This document shows positions 37,358 through 44,750 of a stretch of 64,000 nt of DNA, one piece after another (position 1 is the first letter of the stretch; every line of letters begins with the position of its first letter). The DNA lies in assembly GCA_027068915.1 (NCBI GenBank), contig JAMOLT010000009.1, forward strand, positions 1 through 64,000. The letters are read 5' to 3'. The position numbers and the translations under genes are program-made. The notes under the pieces are model-generated. The model did no database searches, was not told the DNA's origin, and saw only the letters and a program-made list of their open reading frames with translations. The DNA comes from Sedimenticola sp. (GTDB taxonomy: Bacteria; Pseudomonadota; Gammaproteobacteria; Chromatiales; Chromatiaceae).

Positions 37358-39817
37358 TCAGGTTTCGGCATTTTCGGGTTGATGGCGTATTGTTGATTCA
37401 TCTGTTGATGCCAAGCTGTTTTCAAATGCATCAATATCCCGAATCGTCTTCAGAACACTGTCTGGATTCAGGCTGATGGAATCGATGCCCAGTTTTACCA
37501 GGTATTCAGCAACTTCGGGGTAATCCGATGGGGCTTGTCCACAGATGCCACTGTGTCGCTGGTTGCGTCGGCAGCCTTCGACTGCCCACTTGATCATCTG
37601 CAGTACACCGGGATCTCTTTCATCGTAGTCGAAGGCCAGGGTCTCGCTATCTCTGTCCACACCGAGAATGAGCTGGGTCAAATCATTGGAGCCAATGCTG
37701 AAACCATCGAACAGTGTGCTGAATTCGTCGATCTGGACGATGTTGTTGGGGATCTCACACATCACATAGATTTTCAATCCCTTTTCACCACGGCTGAGGC
37801 CTTGCTCGGCCATGGCATCGATGACCTTCTTTCCCTCTGGTACGCGGCGACAGAAGGGGATCATCAGGATCACGTTTTCCATGCCCATCTTTTCCCGGAC
37901 GCGCTTCATCGCAGCGCATTCCAGGGCAAATCCCTCAGCGTAGCTTGGATGAGTGTAGCGAGCCGCTCCGCGGAAGCCAATCATTGGATTGTTCTCCGCC
38001 GGTTCAAAAAATTCACCCCCCAGCAGGGTGGCGTATTCATTGGTCTTGAAGTCGCTCATGCGGACTACGCAGGGTTTCGGATAAACCGATGCTGCAATGG
38101 TGGCGACACCTTCGGAGAGAGTCTTGATAAAGAAGTCGACTGGATTCTCGTAGGCACTACTCAAAGAGGCAAGGGCTGCCCGTGTTTCCTCATCTACCTT
38201 TTCTGGATGTTTGAGGGCCATGGGATGTGCTTTGATATATTCATTGATGATGAATTCCATGCGTGCCAGACCAATGCCATCCACGGGCAGGGACGCCAGA
38301 CTGAATGCCTGATTCGGGTCGCCCAGGTTCATCATGATCTCTGTCCTGGGGTGTGCAAGATTGCTGAGATCGCTCTCCTCGACGATAAAGTCCAGCATCC
38401 CCTCATAGATGTTTCCCGTCTCACCTTCAGCGCAACTCACGGTAATCATCTGGCCGTTTTTCAATACCTCGGTGCCGTTGCCTGTTCCTACCACTGCAGG
38501 AACCCCCAACTCGCGCGAGACAATGGCCGCATGACAGGTGCGGCCACCCTGGTTGGTCACAATTGCCGCGGCAGTTTTCATAACTGGCTCCCAGTCCGGT
38601 GTTGTGATATCGGTTACCAGCACCTCACCAGGTTGGAAAAGACTTAGATGCTTGACGTCATTGATAATGTGCACAGGCCCTGCGCCGATCTTGGTGCCGA
38701 TGGCCCTGCCTTGGGTTAGAATTCTGGATCTCTCCTTCAAATGAAAGATCTTGAGTATGTTGCCTTTCTTTTGTGATTCTACGGTTTCTGGGCGCGCCTG
38801 CACCATGTATAGATGGCCATCCAGTGCATCTTTTGCCCATTCCATATCCATGGGCTTGTTGAACCCTGCCATACTGGAGTAGTGGTTCTCCACCTTGATG
38901 GCATAGTCGGTGAGTATCATGATGTCTTCATCAGAAATGCAAAATTTATTCCGTTCCTCGGGGGTGGTGTCCACATTCCTGGTATATTCCACAGCGATGT
39001 TATCGATGTTAAGTGAGTCGGTAAAGATCATCTTTTTTTCTTTTTTTCCCAGCCGGCGTTTGAGTACTGCCCTATGTCCTTTCTTGAATGTGGGCTTGTG
39101 TACATAGAAGCTGTCAGGGTCGACGGTGCCCTGAACGACGTTTTCACCCAAGCCAAGTGCGGCGTTGATAAAGACCACATCCCTGAATCCTGTTTCGGTA
39201 TCCAGTGAAAACATGACGCCGCTGGCGCCTTCATCGCTGCGTACCATCTTCATTACCACCACGCACAGGTAAACCTTGTAGTAATCGAAATTGTTGTCGT
39301 ACTTGTAATGGATGGAGCGGTCGGTGAAGTTAGAGGCCAGGCAGCGTTTGTAGGCGTCGAGCAGAGCATCTTCGTTGCTGATATTCAGATAGGTATCATT
39401 CTGACCGGCAAATGAGGCTTCAGGAGAGTCTTCCGCTGTTGCCGATGAGCGAACAGCCAGAGAAACATCTTCACCATATTCCTCTTTGAGTCTGGCGTAC
39501 TGGGCAAGAATTTCAGAGCTGAGGTCTTCAGGCAGCCGGCACTGGTAAATAATTTCTCTGGATTTTGCCCCGCGTCTTTGCAGGTCTTTAATATCGTTCG
39601 GGTCGAGCCCATCGAGCGCCTCATGCAGTTTATTCCAGGCATTGTTGGAGTCAAGAACATGACGATAGGCTGCGGCGGTCACAGCAAAACCGTTGGGTAT
39701 GCGCACGCCTTCGGCGGAAAGTTTCCGGTACATTTCTCCGAGACTGGCATTCTTGCCGCCTACCTCCGAAATTTCATCAATACCGGTTTCGTTGAACCAT
39801 TTGATATAGGCAGACAT
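37358..39817 (-). CDS. ppsA: Phosphoenolpyruvate synthase
   Basis: Converts pyruvate, ATP and water to PEP, AMP and phosphate. The N-terminal ATP-grasp domain begins VGGKNASLGEMYRKL. The phosphorylated His lies in GGRTCHAAIVSRELGVPAVVG near residue 425, and the C-terminal PEP-binding barrel includes LARMEFIINEYIK and GICGQAPSDYPEVAEYL. The ATG at 39817 has a perfect AGGAGG upstream; the track start is 13 codons earlier. It forms an operon with gpmA. An operator-like palindrome shared with the stress-protein gene lies about 280 bp upstream. Confidence 0.94.
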   Translation of the reverse strand: MSAYIKWFNETGIDEISEVGGKNASLGEMYRKLSAEGVRIPNGFAVTAAAYRHVLDSNNAWNKLHEALDGLDPNDIKDLQRRGAKSREIIYQCRLPEDLSSEILAQYARLKEEYGEDVSLAVRSSATAEDSPEASFAGQNDTYLNISNEDALLDAYKRCLASNFTDRSIHYKYDNNFDYYKVYLCVVVMKMVRSDEGASGVMFSLDTETGFRDVVFINAALGLGENVVQGTVDPDSFYVHKPTFKKGHRAVLKRRLGKKEKKMIFTDSLNIDNIAVEYTRNVDTTPEERNKFCISDEDIMILTDYAIKVENHYSSMAGFNKPMDMEWAKDALDGHLYMVQARPETVESQKKGNILKIFHLKERSRILTQGRAIGTKIGAGPVHIINDVKHLSLFQPGEVLVTDITTPDWEPVMKTAAAIVTNQGGRTCHAAIVSRELGVPAVVGTGNGTEVLKNGQMITVSCAEGETGNIYEGMLDFIVEESDLSNLAHPRTEIMMNLGDPNQAFSLASLPVDGIGLARMEFIINEYIKAHPMALKHPEKVDEETRAALASLSSAYENPVDFFIKTLSEGVATIAASVYPKPCVVRMSDFKTNEYATLLGGEFFEPAENNPMIGFRGAARYTHPSYAEGFALECAAMKRVREKMGMENVILMIPFCRRVPEGKKVIDAMAEQGLSRGEKGLKIYVMCEIPNNIVQIDEFSTLFDGFSIGSNDLTQLILGVDRDSETLAFDYDERDPGVLQMIKWAVEGCRRNQRHSGICGQAPSDYPEVAEYLVKLGIDSISLNPDSVLKTIRDIDAFENSLASTDESTIRHQPENAET

Positions 39818-40206
39818 AGTTCCCTCCTGTTTTATTTTCCTTGAGCTCGCCGTCAAAGGAAGATTTTGATCAAGCCGTGGATAGTATGAAATGATCTGTT
39901 AGCTGTACCTGAAAAAAGGAAGTGACCAATCCGCGATGGGAACGATGACGTTACACCTCATTTAAAAATCAGTTACAGGCCATGCATGCCCAGATTGGCG
40001 CCGCCACAAAATGTCCTTACCGGTTGTGATCATCTTGCGCATTGTTACCATTTGGAAATACACGTTGGTAATGCTAGCCCATGGTATGTCGCATTTCTGT
40101 CACTTGGGTGACAGATGTTTGCCCCTGGGTAATCAATGATGATGACATGCAGAGCTTAAGCAGAAGTGCTATTTTTGAGCCAAATGGGTACCAGGAGGAA
40201 AGGTAA
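39818..40206. promoter_or_regulatory. Divergent intergenic region with TGTCA-N6-TGACA operator
   Basis: The palindrome TGTCACTTGGGTGACA at 40098..40113 is the key element. Towards the SpoIIAA-Usp gene, AATGAT (40135..40140) starts 22 nt after it. Towards ppsA, TAGCAT (40076..40071) starts 22 nt after it. Both match the -10 consensus at four of six positions. So one operator can serve two promoters. The rest of the gap holds no recognisable gene. Confidence 0.6.
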
Positions 40207-41076
40207 ATGTTTCAATTCATTCCGGTTACAGAAAAAAATATTTTTGCAATCAAGGTGACAGGTAAGTTGACCGATGATGATTATCAGCAATTCTTACCCC
40301 AACTCACAACGCTGATTCACAAATATGGCCCGATATCCTTACTGGTGGAGCTTGATGATTTCCATGGCTGGGAGGTAAAAGCCGCGTGGGATGATTTTAA
40401 GTATGGCGAGGAGCATGACAAGGATTTTGTGCGCATCGCTATTGTTGGAGGCAAATCCTGGCAAAAATGGATGGCGGCAATCGGTGATGTTTTCACCCAG
40501 ACCAAGATTCGCTTCTTTCCCCGGGATAAACTTCAGGAGGCTTGGGCGTGGTTGCGGGAAGATGACAAGGAAAAATCCGACTCTTCAATGGAAGCAAAGA
40601 TTGAATTGATTCCAGACAAGATTAAGCCCTACACGCATATACTGGTGGCCCTGGATTTTTCTCCGCATTCCAATTTGGCTCTTGCCCGGGCAACGGAGAT
40701 GGCGCGTTATTACAATGCCAGGTTGTCACTGTTGCATACGGTAGAAAACATTTATTATCCAAGCCTGGACTATGACCCCCTGATGATAGATCCTTCAGAA
40801 TTTATGGAAATTGATCAGCAAACGTATGATCAAGCCGTAGTTCGGATTGAAAAATTGGCTGGAAGCCTAGGTTATCCGAATGTTCAACACGAAGTGCTGT
40901 GGGGAGCGCCAAAGAGCACGGTGCTGTCATATGCGGAAGCTCAGAATGTGGATCTGATCGTTGCCGGTTCTCATGGTAAACATGGTATTGCCAGGCTGCT
41001 GGGTTCTACTGCGAATAGTATTGCGCATGGTGCAAGATGTGATGTGCTTGTTGTGAAGTTTCCTGAAGACCGGTAA
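40207..41076 (+). CDS. SpoIIAA-like domain fused to universal stress protein
   Basis: The first about 125 residues resemble the SpoIIAA-like/DUF3478 fold (VTGKLTDDDYQQFLPQL, LLVELDDFHGWEVKAAWDDF, FFPRDKLQEAWAWL). Residues 140-289 form a UspA domain with the ATP-binding pattern GSHGKHGIARLLGSTANSI and C-terminal CDVLVVKF. The fusion is 289 residues and continuous. AGGAGGAAAG precedes the ATG. The Usp part suggests a role in energy-limited survival; the fused domain may bind a lipid or a partner. The promoter carries the palindrome at 40098. Confidence 0.85.
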   Translation: MFQFIPVTEKNIFAIKVTGKLTDDDYQQFLPQLTTLIHKYGPISLLVELDDFHGWEVKAAWDDFKYGEEHDKDFVRIAIVGGKSWQKWMAAIGDVFTQTKIRFFPRDKLQEAWAWLREDDKEKSDSSMEAKIELIPDKIKPYTHILVALDFSPHSNLALARATEMARYYNARLSLLHTVENIYYPSLDYDPLMIDPSEFMEIDQQTYDQAVVRIEKLAGSLGYPNVQHEVLWGAPKSTVLSYAEAQNVDLIVAGSHGKHGIARLLGSTANSIAHGARCDVLVVKFPEDR

Positions 41077-41176
41077 CGGCGGAAACAAGGACTGTTGTCT
41101 TCTATATAGTGCAATTTCCAAAGCACACGCCATGCCCGCTGGGCTGGTCAAAATTGTTGTTGCCCATAGTCCAAAT

Positions 41177-41216
41177 TAACAGGATGTTGAAAAACACTGT
41201 TTTCAACATCCTGTTA
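41177..41216. repeat. Perfect 17-bp inverted repeat (TAACAGGATGTTGAAAA unit)
   Basis: TAACAGGATGTTGAAAA and its exact reverse complement flank a 6-nt loop. The right arm contains the stop codon of the convergent TSUP gene. It can serve as a bidirectional terminator between the Usp fusion and the TSUP gene, and it is the cleanest copy of a repeat seen in this half of the window. Confidence 0.85.
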
Positions 41217-42005
41217 CAGTTGCCGAGAGACAAAACCCTGGTGCAGATAATGGGCGCCTAGAAAAATCAGTAATGCCGCAAATAGTAATCTCAACCCATG
41301 CTCCGGCAGCCAAAGTGCTATTTTGCTTCCCAGCCATGCACCGCTTAAACTGCCCAACGCCAGTCCTGGAATCAGTCGGGAATGAATGTTGCCCAGGCGC
41401 CAGTTTTCCCATATTCCGCTGGCCACTGCCGGTAGCCTCGCTGCCAGCGAGCATCCCTGTGCAAGCTGCTGCGGCATTCCCATGCCAAGAACGAAAAGCG
41501 GTGCAAGAATGGGGCCTCCGCTAATGCCGATAATGCCAGCTACCAGGCCTTCAATCACACCAACCATTAACAGGTAGGGTATTTCCCATTGATCACTGAT
41601 TGTCAGGGCAGAGCCGATTTCATCCCTGGATATCACCAGGATTCCCCCAACAGCTACGACTATGCCAAAACCTGCTTTCAATCGTTTGGCGGGCCAGTTT
41701 TCTGACCAGCTGGCTGCCAGTGGTGCAACCAACAATGAGGGCAGGGCAACCCAGATGGCAACTGGTAGATCCAGCATGTTGCTCTGGTGGTAGATAAAAG
41801 CGCCCATGCCGGTAGAAAAAATGGCTACTACAATAGCCGTACCCCGTGCGGCAACAGGGGTCAACCCCACCCATCCCATGAGAAGGGGAATAACCAGCGT
41901 CCCGCCACCCAGGCTGACCAGGCCACCTCCAAAGCCTGCGATCAGTCCAATGACAATCGACTTGTAGTACAGCCCCGGCTGTGTTGTTGAGGTCTTTCCA
42001 GGCAT
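41214..42005 (-). CDS. TSUP (TauE/SafE) family membrane exporter
   Basis: A predicted inner-membrane permease with about eight membrane segments. Glycine-rich repeats open each half, GLIAGFGGGLVSLGGGTLVIPLL and GVIEGLVAGIIGISGGPILAPLF, typical of the TauE/SafE family that moves sulfonates, sulfite or organic acids. The ATG at 42005 gives 263 residues and leaves room for a promoter. The longer track start at 42062 would begin almost at the predicted transcript start. The substrate is unknown. The upstream operator is shared with the HdeD-like gene. Confidence 0.85.
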   Translation of the reverse strand: MPGKTSTTQPGLYYKSIVIGLIAGFGGGLVSLGGGTLVIPLLMGWVGLTPVAARGTAIVVAIFSTGMGAFIYHQSNMLDLPVAIWVALPSLLVAPLAASWSENWPAKRLKAGFGIVVAVGGILVISRDEIGSALTISDQWEIPYLLMVGVIEGLVAGIIGISGGPILAPLFVLGMGMPQQLAQGCSLAARLPAVASGIWENWRLGNIHSRLIPGLALGSLSGAWLGSKIALWLPEHGLRLLFAALLIFLGAHYLHQGFVSRQL

Positions 42006-42071
42006 GGAATCAGCTCTATCCCGAGTTCGGTTGGAATGCAAAATGGTGAAACTAAACCACATGAAAGATAA

Positions 42072-42141
42072 ATCCTAGTTTCTTCGACCATGTCAGTCTG
42101 TCATGTAGGTGACAGAAGCCCCCTGTGAATATGCATATACT
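42072..42141. promoter_or_regulatory. Bidirectional TGTCA-N6-TGACA operator (TSUP / HdeD-like)
   Basis: The palindrome TGTCATGTAGGTGACA lies at 42099..42114. On the plus strand TATACT (42136..42141) starts 22 nt after it, five of six to consensus. On the minus strand TAGGAT (42077..42072) starts at the same distance. Both promoters would therefore have the site at -41.5. Confidence 0.7.
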
Positions 42142-42184
42142 TTTTACCATCTAATAATCAATACACTTCTTAGGAGAAAGAGAG

Positions 42185-42760
42185 ATGCAAAAGCCTGGAT
42201 TAACAGCTGGTGATGTTCTTGAGGAAATGCCGAATATGGAACAAGTCAGTCAACGTTTTGGACGTTATTCCATAATCATTGGGATCCTGTTGGTTATTCT
42301 TGGAGGGCTGGGAATTATTCTGCCGGAGCTTATGTCACTGGAAACCACAGTGTTTATTGCGAGCCTGTTTCTTATTGGTGGTGCATTCTGGTTGGTCCAT
42401 GCATTCAAATACAGCCTAAGGGCCTGGTCGGACTGGCTGAAGCCTGTTCTGCTGCTGGTTACCGGTGGCCTGATGCTGTTTTATCCTTTGGGTGGTGTTG
42501 CCGCTGTTGGATTGCTGCTTGCTATTTATCTGCTGCTGGATGCGTTTGGCAGCTTCATGCTCACCTCCGCCCGCCACCCGGAAAAAGGGTGGGGCTGGAT
42601 GATGTTTAACGGTGTGGTGTCATTTATGCTGGCGATATTGTTTTTGATCGGCTGGCCACAGACATCCATGTTCCTGGTGGGATTGTATGTGGCGATCAGT
42701 TTGCTTTTCGATGGATTTGCACTGGTGTATATCGGATGGATGCAGCGTAAATGCACTTAA
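42185..42760 (+). CDS. HdeD-like (DUF308) membrane protein
   Basis: A 191-residue protein with six hydrophobic segments after a 30-residue soluble start (IIIGILLVILGGLGIILPEL, then LFLIGGAFWLVHAFKY, and so on). This is the three-repeat DUF308 pattern of HdeD, an acid-stress membrane protein of E. coli. AGGAGAAA precedes the ATG. Its best-matching promoter has the operator palindrome at -41.5. Acid stress fits with neighbouring acetate-producing genes and the H+-ATPase. Confidence 0.85.
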   Translation: MQKPGLTAGDVLEEMPNMEQVSQRFGRYSIIIGILLVILGGLGIILPELMSLETTVFIASLFLIGGAFWLVHAFKYSLRAWSDWLKPVLLLVTGGLMLFYPLGGVAAVGLLLAIYLLLDAFGSFMLTSARHPEKGWGWMMFNGVVSFMLAILFLIGWPQTSMFLVGLYVAISLLFDGFALVYIGWMQRKCT

Positions 42761-42839
42761 TAGGCAGCTTTCTGAACCTTGTCCGAGACGGTTTTCTCTA
42801 TTTTCTGGCAAGTCTTAAGGATCTGTATGGAAATCCACG

Positions 42840-43757
42840 ATGAATACGCCCGTAGGAAAAATGCAGTTCATTCTTGATGCTGCAAAAAAGTATCCCAGAA
42901 TTCCTGTCGCAATTGTTGATGCGGGAGAGCCTCATATACTCAAAGGCATCATGGAATCCGAGCGGGCTGGGTTGGTTGATCCCATTTTTATAGGGCAGAC
43001 GAGCAGAATTCATGCGGTGGCAAAACAGCTGAGCATCAATCTGGAAGGCAGACAGATTATTCAGGCAAACTCTGATGCTGAATCATCGGAAGTGGCGGTA
43101 GATCTGGTTGGGCAGGAAAAGGTCTGCGCCCTTGCAAAAGGCTGGATTCACACCGATACACTTATGCATGCAGTGTTGGGAAAATTGCGTACAGCGCAAA
43201 GGATCAGTCATGTTTTTATTGCTGAACTGCCCACTTATCACAAACTGCTGTTCATTACGGATGCTGCCATCAATATCAATCCGGACATGATGACCAAGGC
43301 GGCTATTGTGCAGAATGCAGTGGATCTTGCGCGGATGCTTGACGTTGAGTTGCCCAAGGTTGCAGCACTGTCGGCGGTGGAGGTGGTTAAACCCGCTATT
43401 CCCTCGACAGTTGATGCTGCCTGTCTCAGTGTCATGTCAAAGCGTGGACAGATAGAAAATGCCGTGGTTGACGGGCCGCTGGCTTTTGACAATGCCATTT
43501 CCTGTGATGCCGCCCAAACCAAGAAAATAAGTAGTGAGGTGGCGGGCGATGTGGATATTCTATTGGCGCCGGATATCGATGCTGCCAATATCCTGTCCAA
43601 GGATCTGGAGTATCTGGCTGGTGCAACCATGGCGGGGATTGTCGTGGGGGCAAGGGTTCCGGTAATCCTGACTTCTCGTTCAGACCCGGCGGAAGCCCGT
43701 TTGCTTTCTGCGGCCTTGGCGGTATTAATGCACTATCGGTGGTTCGCAACGACCTGA
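42840..43757 (+). CDS. Phosphate acetyl/butyryl transferase family protein
   Basis: A 305-residue member of the PTA/PTB fold. It starts with an alpha/beta domain (VAIVDAGEPHILKGIMESERAGLVDPIFIG) and carries the family blocks FITDAAININPDMMTKAAIVQNAVDLA and LLAPDIDAANILSKDLEYLAGATMAGIVVGARVPVILTSRSD. It most likely interconverts acyl-CoA and acyl-phosphate. In this locus acetyl-phosphate made by phosphoketolase could go to acetyl-CoA through it, or to acetate through AckA. It is closer in length to phosphate butyryltransferase than to E. coli Pta. Confidence 0.85.
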   Translation: MNTPVGKMQFILDAAKKYPRIPVAIVDAGEPHILKGIMESERAGLVDPIFIGQTSRIHAVAKQLSINLEGRQIIQANSDAESSEVAVDLVGQEKVCALAKGWIHTDTLMHAVLGKLRTAQRISHVFIAELPTYHKLLFITDAAININPDMMTKAAIVQNAVDLARMLDVELPKVAALSAVEVVKPAIPSTVDAACLSVMSKRGQIENAVVDGPLAFDNAISCDAAQTKKISSEVAGDVDILLAPDIDAANILSKDLEYLAGATMAGIVVGARVPVILTSRSDPAEARLLSAALAVLMHYRWFATT

Positions 43758-43844
43758 TCTTGCGGAACCTGTGATGCTTGCGGGGAGGGCGGTTGCCAGG
43801 GAGTTACGCCATCCCTGTAAGGTTTGTCTGGTTCCGTGCTGTTT

Positions 43845-44456
43845 TTAGGTGGCTTCTTCCTTGTTTTGCAGTTGCCTCCTTAAACGACCAAGTTCCTGAC
43901 GATAGCGTTCAGCATCACCAAAATCCACAAAATTCTGTGCATGCCGATGCTGGCTGGCAAGATGACTCGCATGCTTGATCGGGCACCAGTATTGTTCCGT
44001 GCGGGCAAAGACTTCCCGGACATATTCAATTAGGCCGTTCCCGTACCCACAATACACGCAATTGAGTTTCTCGATGATATTGAGGTAATCCAGATGTTGC
44101 CGGTCAATAACCAGGTATTTTGATCGTTTTACCAACGCGATACCGTAAACACGGAAGCAAATATGTTGATACAGGGTAACGAACAGATCCAGAAGCACCA
44201 ACGGGATAATGACGCTATATACTATGGGGGCGGTGAGAACGTGTCCCATGCGGGCATCGCGCAGATAGGGCCAGAGATCCATGCGATATTGTTTGTGTAG
44301 CTTCCGAATGCTTTCATCAAATATGACTTTTCCCTTTTTTAGTTCGTAGTTGAACTGCTTCTGTTTCTTTATGTAAAGAGATTCAAACTCTCTTTCAAGT
44401 TCGGTTTGCAAGCTGTGTATGCGAGTGAGAATTTCCTCGAAAGCAGAGTGGGGCAT
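43845..44456 (-). CDS. Hypothetical membrane protein with CxxC pair
   Basis: Function unknown. The ATG at 44456 (MPHSAFEEILTRI) gives 203 residues; the track start is 18 codons upstream. A coiled-coil-like N-terminus (about 1-60) is followed by one or two membrane segments (about 90-125). A cytosolic part then contains LNCVYCGYGNGLIEYVREVFARTEQYWCPIKHA with three cysteines that could bind metal. The C-terminus is again helical and charged. I have seen similar proteins in beta- and gammaproteobacteria but know no role. Confidence 0.75.
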   Translation of the reverse strand: MPHSAFEEILTRIHSLQTELEREFESLYIKKQKQFNYELKKGKVIFDESIRKLHKQYRMDLWPYLRDARMGHVLTAPIVYSVIIPLVLLDLFVTLYQHICFRVYGIALVKRSKYLVIDRQHLDYLNIIEKLNCVYCGYGNGLIEYVREVFARTEQYWCPIKHASHLASQHRHAQNFVDFGDAERYRQELGRLRRQLQNKEEAT

Positions 44457-44542
44457 GTCGGGTTCCTGATGTTCAGTAGTACTTCTATTATAGATGGCAA
44501 TACAGATCATGCATGCCTTAACATCCTGTTAAGAAGATTCAC

Positions 44543-44661
44543 TTAAAGGCGCCTCTAATAATCGTCATTCCGGTGCATGCCGGAACCCATGAGTTCTTGA
44601 TATCTTTAGACACCGGCCTGCGCCGGTGTGACGAAAATAGAATTATTCGAGGTGCCCTTAA
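44543..44661. repeat. MITE-like palindromic element, 119 bp
   Basis: The terminal inverted repeats TTAAAGGCGCCTCTAATAAT and the reverse complement of the right end (TTAAGGGCACCTCGAATAAT) match at 17 of 20 positions. Inside are two GC-rich hairpins, CCGGTGCATGCCGG and ACACCGGCCTGCGCCGGTGT, flanked by CGTCA. No coding frame. Partial copies of the ends occur at 36540, 52560-52640 and 60635. TTAACATCCTGTTAAG lies just outside its left end. Confidence 0.75.
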
Positions 44662-44750
44662 ATGTGGCCAAATCAATACGGCAAAAAACAATGCTGGTTT
44701 TATTGCTGGCTTCGAGCGGTCGATTCATTATGTATATTTCTTATTCCCCA

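Noticed and set aside
37535-38647. 370-residue plus-strand ORF
   Set aside because: Antisense to ppsA; the translation shows no family features.
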